The notes under the pieces were generated by a model. It was given only the letters and a program-made list of their open reading frames with translations, was not told where the DNA came from and ran no database searches. From positions 124,001-188,000 of the forward strand of contig JAVXNE010000003.1 of assembly GCA_036645935.1 (NCBI GenBank): a stretch of DNA of 64,000 nt, in the 5' to 3' direction. The stretch is from JAUNBN01 sp036645935 (GTDB lineage Bacteria > Bacillota > Clostridia > Oscillospirales > Ruminococcaceae). The position numbers and the translations under genes are program-made. This document shows positions 8,406 to 17,638 of the stretch, in pieces (within the stretch, counting starts at the first letter, position 1; each line of letters begins with the position of its first letter).

Positions 8406-9032
8406 TTAGTTTGCACAATTGCTTTTTATGTGGCTGCGTATGCGCTCGATTATCATTTCGAGAGCTACGAGATTGTGCCCGCCCTCAAGCACCACTATGT
8501 CCGCGTTTCGTTTGCTCGGTTCAACAAACTGCTCGTGCATGGGTTTGACTGTGTTTAAATATTGATCGGTGACCGATTCGAGGCTGCGCCCGCGGCTTTT
8601 GACATCGCGCAGTATGCGTCGGATGATGCGGACGTCTGCATCGGTGTCGACAAATATCTTTATGTCGAGCAGATCGACAAGCTCTGGATTTTGGAAGATC
8701 AGGATACCCTCAACAATGATAACCTTGGTCGAATTCACCTGAACAGTCTCTTTTGAGCGGTTATGAATTGTAAAATCATATACCGGACAGTAGACGGTCT
8801 CACCTTTTTTGAGTTTTTTAATATCTTCAATAAAAAGATCTGTGTCAAATGCATCAGGATGGTCATAGTTGAGCTTTGTGCGCTCCTCATAAGAGAGATC
8901 GTCATGTGCCTTATAGTAGTTATCGTGATAGACGACGCTGATGTCCTCGCCCAGTTCTTTTGCAAGTCTGCGGGTTATTGTTGTCTTGCCGCTGCCCGTT
9001 CCACCCGCGACTCCGATTACCATTGTGTTCAT
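8406..9032 (-). CDS. udk: Uridine kinase
   Basis: Phosphorylates uridine and cytidine to UMP and CMP in pyrimidine salvage. The P-loop GGTGSGKT is near the N-terminus, followed by YHDNYYKAHDDL and the YDHPDAFDT segment typical of Udk. Length 208 matches the family. I start at ATG 9032, preceded by GAGGTGA with 8-base spacing; the GTG at 9044 lies inside that ribosome binding site. It is followed by a small membrane protein gene and a terminator. Confidence 0.95.
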   Translation of the reverse strand: MNTMVIGVAGGTGSGKTTITRRLAKELGEDISVVYHDNYYKAHDDLSYEERTKLNYDHPDAFDTDLFIEDIKKLKKGETVYCPVYDFTIHNRSKETVQVNSTKVIIVEGILIFQNPELVDLLDIKIFVDTDADVRIIRRILRDVKSRGRSLESVTDQYLNTVKPMHEQFVEPSKRNADIVVLEGGHNLVALEMIIERIRSHIKSNCAN

Positions 9033-9128
9033 GAGTCCAGTCACCTCGCTGTCTTTTGTTTTATTTTACCACTCTTGCAAAGGCTTTGTACAGCTTTATT
9101 ATGCGTCAGGCGCAGCATATTATGTTTT

Positions 9129-10211
9129 TCAACGATATGCAAGATAGGGAATCAGAATATTCACCGTCACCGCACAAATCAAAATCACTGCGAACATAGC
9201 TTTCCCGAAAAGCTGTTCATATTCGTTTATTTCATTGTTATTCACTCGCATTTGATTTATATGCAAAATCGTAAATGTGCCGATTAAGATAATTGTGATG
9301 CCGTATGTATTAACAATCTCCAAAAGCCCTACGCTGAGCGAGTCCGAAAGCTGACCCGTGCCGACCAAAATATTCGAAACAGCGCCAAACAACGCTCCTG
9401 AAATCATGGCGAGGCTGTTCACCCTGTGATATATGCAGACGAAAAGCGTGACTACCATCCATATCAGGGTTCCGTACAGCGTTATGAAGCACTTCAAATA
9501 CACTGTCAGGTCAGATCGCGTCAGTTTTGTCGCTGTCACGAGTGTTGAATATATCTCTCTTCCCGTCACTGTGGGGTCGGACTGGCTGTTTGTGTTTTGA
9601 AAATACACAATTCCGGCATAGGAATCCTCAACGCTGTAGCCCGGAACATTGAGTCCTTGATCATATCCGCTGTTTGCTTTGTCGGCGACAAACATGACCT
9701 CCTCAACGTCATAATCCGGAACGAAATAACAGCCTACGAGATGGTTGTCCAGAGGATATCGAATATCGTTATACACAATCACTGTCGTGATTTTGCAGCT
9801 GACAAGTTGATAGGTTTCATTTCCGACAGTTGTGTTTTTCAGCACAACCCGTTCTCCCAATGTTCCTCCCTTAACCGAGAAATGATTAGCTATATCGAGA
9901 TCCGGGCTGCCCGACCAGCGAAACCATACCTGATAAACCGCAGTATATGTCGAGTCCTTCATTGACAGCGCAAAAATATTGTTGAGATTCACACCTGTAA
10001 GCACCCTTACAGCGTCCTTTGAGCAGTCTTCAACACTGTCGATGAGCGGCTGTGGCGTCATAATGGTATCGATCCTATCCTGATTTTCCAGTCTGCGCGC
10101 CTCTTCAAAAGCACGCATTGAAATCACAACAAACAACACGCTGACAACCACTGTCATCATCACGCACAAAAACAATACAAAGCGTTCTTTTTGTCTCATG
10201 TTTTTCAGCAT
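9129..10211 (-). CDS. Putative pentameric ligand-gated ion channel homologue (Cys-loop receptor fold)
   Basis: A 360-residue membrane protein. An N-terminal anchor (residues 9-31) is followed by an extracytoplasmic region (about 55-235) and four hydrophobic segments (about 237-260, 266-284, 294-317, 335-357). The outer region has the pattern of bacterial channels such as GLIC: an NNIFALS...TY...VWFRWSG strand pair (76-101) and RYPLDNH (151-157), matching the conserved [YF]PxDxx of the Cys-loop. The M1-M2 and M2-M3 loops are short (YHRVNS, GTGQLSDS) and M3-M4 is joined by about 18 residues, as in prokaryotic members. NILVGTGQL at the end of M2 resembles GLIC NILVETNLP. Differences: no proline in M1 and an uncleaved N-terminal helix. 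ATG 10211 follows AGAGG. The ligand is unknown; the gene stands alone. Confidence 0.6.
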   Translation of the reverse strand: MLKNMRQKERFVLFLCVMMTVVVSVLFVVISMRAFEEARRLENQDRIDTIMTPQPLIDSVEDCSKDAVRVLTGVNLNNIFALSMKDSTYTAVYQVWFRWSGSPDLDIANHFSVKGGTLGERVVLKNTTVGNETYQLVSCKITTVIVYNDIRYPLDNHLVGCYFVPDYDVEEVMFVADKANSGYDQGLNVPGYSVEDSYAGIVYFQNTNSQSDPTVTGREIYSTLVTATKLTRSDLTVYLKCFITLYGTLIWMVVTLFVCIYHRVNSLAMISGALFGAVSNILVGTGQLSDSLSVGLLEIVNTYGITIILIGTFTILHINQMRVNNNEINEYEQLFGKAMFAVILICAVTVNILIPYLAYR

Positions 10212-10852
10212 ACCACAGCCTCTGTTTTCCCCGTGCTATCGGATATGTTATATAAAGGATTTAAGACACATCGATTTGTCCTTGGCACACTGCGCTTATT
10301 AATCAATGTGATAAGACACGCAATTAGATTGCTGCAACGATCCAAAGATTGAACCGTGATATTAAATATAGCAGATTTGCAGTGATAAGCAAAGGCGCAG
10401 ACATTGTGATATCTCTTTGTGGGGTTTTCATTGGCTTTGCGACAGTGCAGTTCAGATGATATATTCCAAAAAAAAATATCATCTGCTCCATTGAAGCAAA
10501 ATAGTCTTATAACATCGGACTCAAAGCGTGTAATAGAGGTCAAAACCGCAAAAAAATTCAATCTTCACTCGAGATGAATGAAGATAAGGGTTTGTGAGCG
10601 GCTTCCGGAGTAATATTCTCCCGTTTCATCGTAAAATTTGATTTGCAAATTTATTCATACATATAAGTATAATCGGTATTTTATTCGCGTCAACAGAAAA
10701 CCGTTAAGGTGTTTAATTTTACCACGCGACAAACTGTAAATTAAAACACATCTGGCGCAGTTTTACCGCCCGAAAATCTAATAGTATTTTTTGTATGCGT
10801 TAAGCTGCTTGTGCGGCTACATCCGGAAACATTGCTGCGTGTTTTCACAAAA
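10212..10852. other. Gene-free spacer
   Basis: About 640 AT-rich bases between the HAD gene and the channel-like gene. A 118-codon minus frame exists (10205-10561), but it has no ribosome binding site, an unnatural composition and overlaps the downstream start, so I do not call it. No RNA gene or clear terminator was seen. Confidence 0.55.
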
Positions 10853-11650
10853 CTAATCTCCAAAAAGATAGATCTCGGCGGCTCGTGCAACTCCGTCGGC
10901 GTTGTTTGAAGGCGCTATCACGTCTGCGACGGCAAGCGCTTCCGGCGAACTTTCCGAAGGACAGACGCCGAGTCCAGCCGATTGAAGCAGCGTTACATCG
11001 TTTGACGCGTCACCAAACGCTATTATCTCGCTCGGAGATATTCCAAGGTTCTTCGCAACAGAGAGGACCGTCGCAGCCTTGTCAACTCCCGTTGCGGTTA
11101 TGTCAAGAAAATTCGTGTCAGACATCGACAGCACCGCTCTGTTTCCGAGTATATCGGCAAGTCTTTCCATTTCTGCGCGCACATCTGTCTGTCCTAACAT
11201 CAAGTTTATCTTCGTGAACTGTGGTTCTTTGAATTTCGAGAATGACGTGTGTATGCCCGAGATTCCAAAATATCGCTCCATTCTCTTTTCCGCTTTGCAC
11301 TCCTGCTCATACCAAAAATCGCGATCTTTCATGCAAAACATGAATGATTTGATGTTGTTTGAAAATGTGAGAACGTCAAAAAAGACATCTCGGGGAAGCA
11401 CCGATTCAAACAACAGTTCGGCAGATGGAAAGCGATAGGCACTCGCGCCGCCGTCCGACACAATCGTGCCCTCGACGCCCGCTCTTTCCAACACCCATTT
11501 TGCGGCGTTATACGGCCGACCTGTGGATATAACGAGCGCGACTCCGCATTCGGCAATACAGCGAAGCATATCGATACTGCGAGCGGAAAGTCTTTTTTCA
11601 TCATCTAACAGTGTACCGTCCAAATCAATAGCTGCAAGCTTGTATCTCAT
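10853..11650 (-). CDS. Cof-type HAD superfamily phosphatase
   Basis: A 265-residue HAD hydrolase of the Cof/YidA subgroup. Motif I DLDGT (D9, D11) carries the nucleophile; STGRP is motif II; GDASNDVTLL near the C-terminus is motif IV. The intervening cap fits type C2B. Such enzymes dephosphorylate sugar phosphates, PLP or flavin precursors; the substrate cannot be told. GGAGGATAAGT precedes the ATG. A terminator at 11725-11757 separates it from the upstream dehydrogenase, so it is probably its own unit. Confidence 0.88.
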   Translation of the reverse strand: MRYKLAAIDLDGTLLDDEKRLSARSIDMLRCIAECGVALVISTGRPYNAAKWVLERAGVEGTIVSDGGASAYRFPSAELLFESVLPRDVFFDVLTFSNNIKSFMFCMKDRDFWYEQECKAEKRMERYFGISGIHTSFSKFKEPQFTKINLMLGQTDVRAEMERLADILGNRAVLSMSDTNFLDITATGVDKAATVLSVAKNLGISPSEIIAFGDASNDVTLLQSAGLGVCPSESSPEALAVADVIAPSNNADGVARAAEIYLFGD

Positions 11651-11724
11651 ACTTATCCTCCGTTTGAAATGCGTTGTCCTCTCTTTATCTGAAGCTGTTC
11701 AGTTTCAGTTGTTCCGAGGGGTCT

Positions 11725-11757
11725 AAAAGAGCACCCGACCGACTGGCGGCCGGGTGC
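11725..11757 (-). terminator. Terminator of the deoC-kinase-dehydrogenase operon
   Basis: GCACCCG (11731-11737) pairs with CGGGTGC (11751-11757), followed on the minus strand by TCTTTTAG. It lies just past the alcohol dehydrogenase stop. Confidence 0.7.
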
Positions 11758-11790
11758 AAATGGCAAAAATACATAATGGTATCAGACCGC

Positions 11791-12942
11791 TCACACAACA
11801 GTTGACAAAAACTCTTCCCACTGCTCGGGAGTGAGCTGAACCGGATTGCTGGACATGCTGGTTCCGAAACTTTCCTTGGCAAGCTGAGGGATACGCTCTT
11901 TCGGTATCCCGAGATGCTTGTAGTCGGGTGCAATGTTCATGTGATCACAGAGCTCAAAAACAAAATCAACTGCAGCATCGGCAGCCTGCTTTTGTGTGTC
12001 AAAGCGCTTGCCTGTCAAAAGCTCCCCAATGCGTGCTGTGCGCTCAAGTGCGTGGGGCGCGTTGAGCTTCATTATATGTGGAAGAAGTATGCCGCACGCC
12101 TCACCGTGGGGGACGTGGAAGGCAATCCCAACTGCCATGCCGATTCCGTGCACAGCTCCGAGACCGGAGTTTGCAAACGCCATCCCGCCGATTAGAGACG
12201 CGGCACACATGCCCTCGCGTGCTTCTATATCATTTCCATTGTCATAAGCTTTGCGGAGATATTTGCCTATCAGCTCAATTCCACTCATTGCAAGGCCGTC
12301 GCTGATAGGTGTTGCTCTCCACGTAAGATAGGATTCGATCAGATGTGTCGCGGCGTCTATTCCCGAGTTTGCGGTGACCTTAGGAGGACAGCCGACCGTG
12401 AGCAGCGGATCGAGAATTGCAACGTTTGCCACCATTGTGTCCGAGCGCATCGAGCGTTTAAAATTGAGTACCGAAGAGCCGAGCACAGCGTTTTTCGTAA
12501 CCTCGCTGCCGGTTCCCGCAGTTGTGGGGACCGCTATAAACGGCGCAGGCATAACTGTGACCTTTTTGCCTTTACCCACGACCTCCATATAATCAATTGC
12601 TGGCGTTCCATTTGTCAAAAGAGCTGCCGTCGCCTTTCCTGCGTCAATGCAGCTTCCGCCGCCAATCGATATGACAGCGTTGCATCCGTTTTTCAGCGCA
12701 AGCTTTGCCACTTCGTCTATCTGCTCGACAGTCGGTTCACCGGATACCTCACCAAAAACGGTGTAAGCTGCGCCTATGCTCTCGAGTTGCGATTTGACAA
12801 CATCCATGGTGGGCGATGTCAAAAAAAACGGATCTACGACAACGAGAAAATTCGTGCCGAGGGACTTCACGTGCGAGCCGAGCTCGGCTATTGCTCCCTG
12901 CTTAAAAACTATCTTGTTTGCCGTGTAAAAACTGAATTCCAT
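11791..12942 (-). CDS. Iron-containing alcohol dehydrogenase
   Basis: A 383-residue group III alcohol dehydrogenase. The NAD(P)-binding segment GGGSCIDAGK and the metal-binding histidines in GAVHGIGM and VPHGEACGILLPH are visible. Start at ATG 12942, preceded by GGAGGCAGAT; the longer GTG start would place the ribosome binding site inside the gene. It is the last gene of a unit with an FGGY kinase and a DeoC-type aldolase, so it probably reduces or oxidises an aldehyde or polyol made in that pathway, for instance acetaldehyde released by the aldolase. Confidence 0.92.
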   Translation of the reverse strand: MEFSFYTANKIVFKQGAIAELGSHVKSLGTNFLVVVDPFFLTSPTMDVVKSQLESIGAAYTVFGEVSGEPTVEQIDEVAKLALKNGCNAVISIGGGSCIDAGKATAALLTNGTPAIDYMEVVGKGKKVTVMPAPFIAVPTTAGTGSEVTKNAVLGSSVLNFKRSMRSDTMVANVAILDPLLTVGCPPKVTANSGIDAATHLIESYLTWRATPISDGLAMSGIELIGKYLRKAYDNGNDIEAREGMCAASLIGGMAFANSGLGAVHGIGMAVGIAFHVPHGEACGILLPHIMKLNAPHALERTARIGELLTGKRFDTQKQAADAAVDFVFELCDHMNIAPDYKHLGIPKERIPQLAKESFGTSMSSNPVQLTPEQWEEFLSTVV

Positions 12943-13017
12943 ATCTGCCTCCTGCACGCGTGATATTTTCTGCGCGCGCCTGACATATTTGAATATCGGG
13001 CGCGCGCAGAGAGTTAT

Positions 13018-14589
13018 TTATGCGTTTTTGTTCTGGAAATTATAGATGGCTTCAAATCCGCTTTCGGAAAGGCCGTTGTAGCACGCGAGGAACATATCAT
13101 ATACTTCGTTGTACAGTTCGACGTCCTTCGCAACCGGCTCGTACCTGTCCTTGATGTGAACCATGCTGTCGGTCGCTTCCTTAAGATTTTTGAAAGCTCC
13201 CGCGCCTATCGCTCCGAGCATTGCCGCGCCGAGTGCTGTCGCTTCCGCAACCTCAACGGTCTCAACGGTGCAGCCGTAGATGTTGGCCTGCATCTGATTC
13301 CAAAGATGGGAACGAGCCGCGCCGCCGGTGACACGCAGACGCTGGAACTTCGGGAAACCAGCCGCGTTGAGTGCGGCCAGCATCTCGCGCATCTCGAAAC
13401 AGATTCCCTCCATAGCCGCGCGGAGCAATTCGGCTTTTGTTGTGCCAAGCGTCATGCCAATAAACGCGCCGCGGGCGTGGTCGTTGTAGTGGGGACACGC
13501 AGCGCCGGCAAGCCATGGCAGAAAAACTGTGCCCTTTGCGCCGATGGGGGCTTGCGCCGCCGTTGCGCTCATGATATCGTAAACATCAAGACCCGCGACA
13601 GATGCCGTTGTCATCTCAAACTGAGAGATGGCGTTGCGCAACCAACGGAAACTTGAGGCGGCCGCAGAGGCATGGCCTTCCATCGTGTAGTGCCCTGTTC
13701 CGGGATGCCCGAGTATGTGGCAACTGCGGTTTTTGTCGCGAACAGGAACTGGTGAATAGCCGATGCACAAGCCGGCTGTTCCGAGACACACAGAACCGAG
13801 TCCCAGTTCTCCAGAGTTTCCGACTCCGATTGCGCCGCACTGCTGATCTCCCGAGCCGATAAATATCGGTGTTCCAACTGCAAGCCCTGTCTTTTCCGCA
13901 ACTGCGGGGGTAATGCCGCCGATTGCTGTCGTCGGCTTGAGATTTGTCGGATATTTGTTTATGTCAACATCGAACACGTCACACATTTTTGGCAAGTACT
14001 TGAATGTGTCCGCGTCACAAATCTGCCACCAGTTGGCATCGGTGTCATCATCCAGCCAGTCGTCCGCTCCGAAGGCCTTTGTCAGCATTGCCTGCGGAGT
14101 GATCAGCTTATAGGTTTTTTCATAAAGCTCGGGGAAATGCTTTTTGAACCAATACACCTTGGAGGACGGCCAAACAGAACCGCCGAACGGGAAACCGGTT
14201 ATGTCGTAGAGATCGTCCTTTGAATATCCAAACTTTGTCAGCCTTTCCTCCATCCATGGGAACATCTCAGCACCGCGCTGATCCTGCCAGATGAATATCT
14301 CATGCAGGAAGTTTCCATCTTTGTCGACGGGAACGAATGTCGCACGCATGTTTGTGAAGCTGACCGAAATAATGTCATTTTTATTGATATTGCCCCTGTT
14401 CATTGCTTCCGCAACCGAACGGTACGCGAGCTCGATAACGTCCTCAGCGCGCTGCTCTATCCAGCCCGGCTTGGGGTAGGTCGTAGGCGTTTCAAAGTAA
14501 GCACTTGAGATTTCCTTGCCATTGAGATCAAAGATTACACAGCGCACGCCCATCGTTCCGGCGTCTATTCCAATAACATATTTGCCCAT
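13018..14589 (-). CDS. FGGY-family carbohydrate kinase
   Basis: A 523-residue sugar or polyol kinase. The N-terminal phosphate-binding segment GIDAGTMGVRCVIFDL, GSGDQQCGAIGVG in the middle, and RVTGGAARSHLWNQ and EATALGAAMLGAI in the C-terminal domain are the family landmarks. It resembles xylulokinase or L-xylulose kinase types, but the substrate cannot be assigned by eye. ATG 14589 has AAGGAG seven bases upstream. It lies between deoC and an alcohol dehydrogenase. A kinase feeding a DeoC aldolase suggests breakdown of a deoxy-sugar or ketose to glyceraldehyde phosphate plus an aldehyde. No transporter is nearby. Confidence 0.9.
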   Translation of the reverse strand: MGKYVIGIDAGTMGVRCVIFDLNGKEISSAYFETPTTYPKPGWIEQRAEDVIELAYRSVAEAMNRGNINKNDIISVSFTNMRATFVPVDKDGNFLHEIFIWQDQRGAEMFPWMEERLTKFGYSKDDLYDITGFPFGGSVWPSSKVYWFKKHFPELYEKTYKLITPQAMLTKAFGADDWLDDDTDANWWQICDADTFKYLPKMCDVFDVDINKYPTNLKPTTAIGGITPAVAEKTGLAVGTPIFIGSGDQQCGAIGVGNSGELGLGSVCLGTAGLCIGYSPVPVRDKNRSCHILGHPGTGHYTMEGHASAAASSFRWLRNAISQFEMTTASVAGLDVYDIMSATAAQAPIGAKGTVFLPWLAGAACPHYNDHARGAFIGMTLGTTKAELLRAAMEGICFEMREMLAALNAAGFPKFQRLRVTGGAARSHLWNQMQANIYGCTVETVEVAEATALGAAMLGAIGAGAFKNLKEATDSMVHIKDRYEPVAKDVELYNEVYDMFLACYNGLSESGFEAIYNFQNKNA

Positions 14590-14655
14590 GCTCGTTGCTC
14601 CTTCCTGCATTCAGCAGTGTCCGTAAAGGGGGTTGTCAATGTTTTGGAAAAGAGG

Positions 14656-15375
14656 TTATTTAACCTCTATTCCCTTTACCATCGACTCGAATATCGGAAG
14701 TTCGTCGACTATTTTCTTTGCTGAGCGCGTTCCGATGATGTCAACTCCAGCCGCGATGCAGGTGAGGGCTATCGATGTTGTCCAGAACTGTCCTGTTCCG
14801 GCAACTTTCAGCTTGCATCTTCCGGCACAGGTCTTGACCAGCAGATCAATGGTAACCATATCGGGGCCGCCGAAACGTCCTGTCGATGTTTTGACAAAGT
14901 CGCCGCCGCCCTCAATTACGCACTCACATGCGGTGACGATCTCTTCAGGTGTGAGATAGCAGACTTCGATGATGAAGCGGGTCTCACGGCCTTCGGCCGC
15001 CTTGACGCACTCTTTGACTTCGCGCAGAAGATGAGCCTTGTCGCCGCTCTTGAGATGGCCATAGTCGATAACGTAGTCGATAATCTCAACGCCGTTTGCG
15101 ATGGCTTGTTTGGCCTGCATGCATTTGTCCTCGATTGTGCCCGTTCCGAACGGATAATCGATGACGACGCAAGCGCGGACGTCGGAACCCTTGAGTTCTT
15201 TCGCTACAAACTCGAGATAGTTAGGATTGACGCACACAGAATTGGTGTGATATTCGAGAGAAACCTTAACAAGATCCTTAATCTCATCGAGCGTCGAAAA
15301 CGGGTTGAGAAGCGAGCCGTCGATCATTTTGGCGAGGGACTCTTTGGTTACTGTCTTTCCGCGAAGATTTAACAT
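14656..15375 (-). CDS. deoC: DeoC-type aldolase (deoxyribose-phosphate aldolase family)
   Basis: A 239-residue class I aldolase. The Schiff-base lysine lies in DFVKTSTGRFGG, and DYVIDYGHLKSGD and RFIIEVCYL are the other family segments. The classical enzyme splits 2-deoxyribose-5-phosphate into glyceraldehyde-3-phosphate and acetaldehyde. It is the first gene of a three-gene unit with an FGGY kinase and iron alcohol dehydrogenase, under a promoter at 15458-15486 and opposite a LysR regulator. The context suggests catabolic use rather than housekeeping nucleoside salvage; the true substrate may be a related phosphorylated sugar. Confidence 0.9.
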   Translation of the reverse strand: MLNLRGKTVTKESLAKMIDGSLLNPFSTLDEIKDLVKVSLEYHTNSVCVNPNYLEFVAKELKGSDVRACVVIDYPFGTGTIEDKCMQAKQAIANGVEIIDYVIDYGHLKSGDKAHLLREVKECVKAAEGRETRFIIEVCYLTPEEIVTACECVIEGGGDFVKTSTGRFGGPDMVTIDLLVKTCAGRCKLKVAGTGQFWTTSIALTCIAAGVDIIGTRSAKKIVDELPIFESMVKGIEVK

Positions 15376-15457
15376 TGTTTTTACTCTCCTTCAAAATTGA
15401 ATTCGTCGCTTCAAGTTCCTGCGATATCGGAAACGAACACTGCGTCCGTTTCCCTTG

Positions 15458-15486
15458 CTTATAAGATAGCACTGATAGATTGTCAC
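15458..15486 (-). promoter_or_regulatory. Promoter of the deoC operon
   Basis: On the minus strand GTGACA (15481-15486) and TATAAG (15458-15463) are 17 bases apart, giving a leader of about 75 nt before deoC. It lies in the divergent region shared with the LysR gene, so LysR control is likely. No single operator was pinned down. Confidence 0.6.
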
Positions 15487-15600
15487 GTAAAACAATAAAA
15501 AAGATTGTCCAGTAACAACAAATTATGTACAATTTGACAAATGTTTAACACCAATTCTCAACTTTAAAGTAGTATAATAACATTGAAGGGAGCTGGGTAA

Positions 15601-16482
15601 ATGGATATTAAGAGCCTTGAAGCCTTTTTAAGACTAAGTCGTGACAAGGCAATGTCGGTCGCATCCTCCAATCTTTTTATCTCTCAACAGGGTTTGAGCA
15701 GAATAATTAAGCGGATGGAGGATGAACTCGGCGTGACACTCTTTGTGCGCAACAACCGTGGGGTTGAGCTAACTCAGACGGGCAAAGCGCTTCTTGAGCA
15801 TGCGGAAAAAATCGTCAGCGAATACAATTCCGTCATCGAGAGAATACGGCAGAGCGGTCAGCAGTATCACGGAAACGTCAACGCGGTGCTGGAAATTGGC
15901 TGTCTTCCACTGTTGACCCCGCATCCTTTTTTGCAGTTTATTGAGGATTTTCCATTCGTCGAGCTGAGCTTCGGCGAACATCGCGAGAGCAAATGCAGAG
16001 AGCGCATGATGAACGGTCGCGCGGACATCAGTTTTGCCGCAATAACAATTAACGACATGGACTTTGACACAGTTAAATTTTTTCAGGTTGAGAGTATAAT
16101 CTATCTGCCGCAAAGTCATCCGCTCGCGGAGAAAAGCGTGGTTGAAATCAATGATCTTCAAGGGATGAAACTGCTGCTGTGCGGATCGACGAACTATTAC
16201 ACAATAGTTGGGGACTGTGAGCAGGCAGGGGTGGATTTTAAACTAATTATGAGCACCACCGACATCAACATCACGATTCAATGTCTGCAATCAGGACTTG
16301 GAATCTGTCCTTTCATCATCGGAAAAAATCGTGCATTTCCCTGCCCCGACGATATTGTGGTGCGTCCGCTCAAGCTGCTTAAGCCTCGATTTGTGCATAT
16401 GATGACAAGAAAAAACTGCGAACTATCGGACACCACGCAGCTTTTCAAAGACTATTTTATCAACTATTTCAGAAAATTTTAA
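15601..16482 (+). CDS. LysR-family transcriptional regulator
   Basis: A 293-residue regulator. An N-terminal winged helix-turn-helix spans about residues 3-60 (SLEAFLRLS ... SNLFISQQGLSRIIKRMEDELG ... LFVRNNRGVELT), followed by a substrate-binding domain. AGGGAG precedes the ATG at 15601, and a TATAAT-like box lies at 15573-15578. It diverges from deoC and most likely controls the deoC-kinase-dehydrogenase unit in response to a pathway metabolite; that target is inferred from position only. Confidence 0.9.
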   Translation: MDIKSLEAFLRLSRDKAMSVASSNLFISQQGLSRIIKRMEDELGVTLFVRNNRGVELTQTGKALLEHAEKIVSEYNSVIERIRQSGQQYHGNVNAVLEIGCLPLLTPHPFLQFIEDFPFVELSFGEHRESKCRERMMNGRADISFAAITINDMDFDTVKFFQVESIIYLPQSHPLAEKSVVEINDLQGMKLLLCGSTNYYTIVGDCEQAGVDFKLIMSTTDINITIQCLQSGLGICPFIIGKNRAFPCPDDIVVRPLKLLKPRFVHMMTRKNCELSDTTQLFKDYFINYFRKF

Positions 16483-16541
16483 TTCGCATCGCATAACTTT
16501 CTATATCGTTTAAAACAATGAGCTGCCGAATGAGGACTCCA

Positions 16542-17585
16542 ATGGAAAATCAAGAACACCGCAGACGCACACGTTACAGCGGAACTCACCCGAAATCCTA
16601 TAAGGAAAAATACAAAGAGCGGCAACCGGAAAAGTATGCCGATGACATTGTAAAGGTCATTCGGCGCGGAAGCACACCGGTTGGAATGCACCGTCCGATC
16701 TGCGTTGAGGAAATATTGAAATTACTGTGTGTTACTCCGGGACAAACCGGGCTTGATGCCACTCTCGGATATGGCGGTCATTCACTGGAACTGCTCAAAT
16801 GCCTTGATTTTAAAGGCTGCTTATACGCGATAGATGTCGACCCCATTGAATTGCCACGCACACGTGACCGGTTGCGGGATTTGGGATACGGTGATGAGCT
16901 GCTTAAAATTCAGCAGCTGAACTTTTCTGAAATTGACAAAATCACCGCCATTGCGGGTCCTCTTGATTTTGTTTTGGCTGATCTCGGCGTCTCGTCAATG
17001 CAAATTGACAATCCGGATAGAGGATTTTCATTTAAACAGGAAGGTCCTCTTGACCTGCGTCTCAATCCGGAAAAAGGTGAAACCGCTGCTGAGAGACTGA
17101 AGACATTTGCCCTTGATGAATTGCAGGGAATGCTGGTGGAAAATGCAGATGAGCCTCATGCTGAGCAGATTGCACGCGCAATATTTTCCGCAATCAGAAA
17201 GGGCAAGGATATATCGACAACAACCGCGCTCAATCAGATCATCAAAGATGCTCTGAAATTCATACCCGAGAGTATACGAAAAGAAGAGACCAAAAAAGCC
17301 TGTCAGCGTTGCTTCCAGGCTCTCAGAATAGACATAAACAGTGAATTTGAAGTGCTGTACGAATTTTTGGAAAAATTGCCCGGTGTTCTTGCGAGCGGAG
17401 GGCGTGTTGCGATACTGTCATTTCATTCAGGCGAGGATCGCCTCGTGAAAAAATCTTTTCAGCATTATTTTCGTGAAGGTATCTACAGCGACGTCGCGCC
17501 CGAACCTATCAGGCCATCTGCAGAGGAATGCTCCTCCAACAGTCGTGCTCATTCCGCCAAGTTGCGTTGGGCCATCAAGGCGTGA
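16542..17585 (+). CDS. RsmH-like 16S rRNA C1402 N4-methyltransferase, stand-alone paralogue type
   Basis: A 347-residue SAM methyltransferase of the MraW/RsmH family. It has the SAM-binding LDATLGYGGHS, DFVLADLGVSSMQIDN, the RGFSFKQEGPLDLRL block, RCFQALRIDIN and ILSFHSGEDRLVK. Start at ATG 16542, chosen for GAGG six bases upstream; in-frame ATG 16518 lacks one. The first 50 residues are a basic extension (HRRRTRYSG, KEKYKERQPEKY) absent from ordinary RsmH. The canonical gene sits first in the division cluster beside ftsL; here no division gene is nearby. It may be a second copy with a related or different rRNA target. Confidence 0.85.
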   Translation: MENQEHRRRTRYSGTHPKSYKEKYKERQPEKYADDIVKVIRRGSTPVGMHRPICVEEILKLLCVTPGQTGLDATLGYGGHSLELLKCLDFKGCLYAIDVDPIELPRTRDRLRDLGYGDELLKIQQLNFSEIDKITAIAGPLDFVLADLGVSSMQIDNPDRGFSFKQEGPLDLRLNPEKGETAAERLKTFALDELQGMLVENADEPHAEQIARAIFSAIRKGKDISTTTALNQIIKDALKFIPESIRKEETKKACQRCFQALRIDINSEFEVLYEFLEKLPGVLASGGRVAILSFHSGEDRLVKKSFQHYFREGIYSDVAPEPIRPSAEECSSNSRAHSAKLRWAIKA

Positions 17586-17638
17586 TATCACGTGAATATG
17601 CCTTAAAGAGACAGTGTCGCCATTTCACTGTTTTCGGT

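Noticed and set aside
10205..10561. 118-codon minus-strand frame upstream of the channel-like gene
   Set aside because: No ribosome binding site, overlaps the true start, and composition is unlike a protein.
15376..15600. Possible riboswitch upstream of deoC
   Set aside because: The leader is only about 75 nt and I see no known riboswitch motif.
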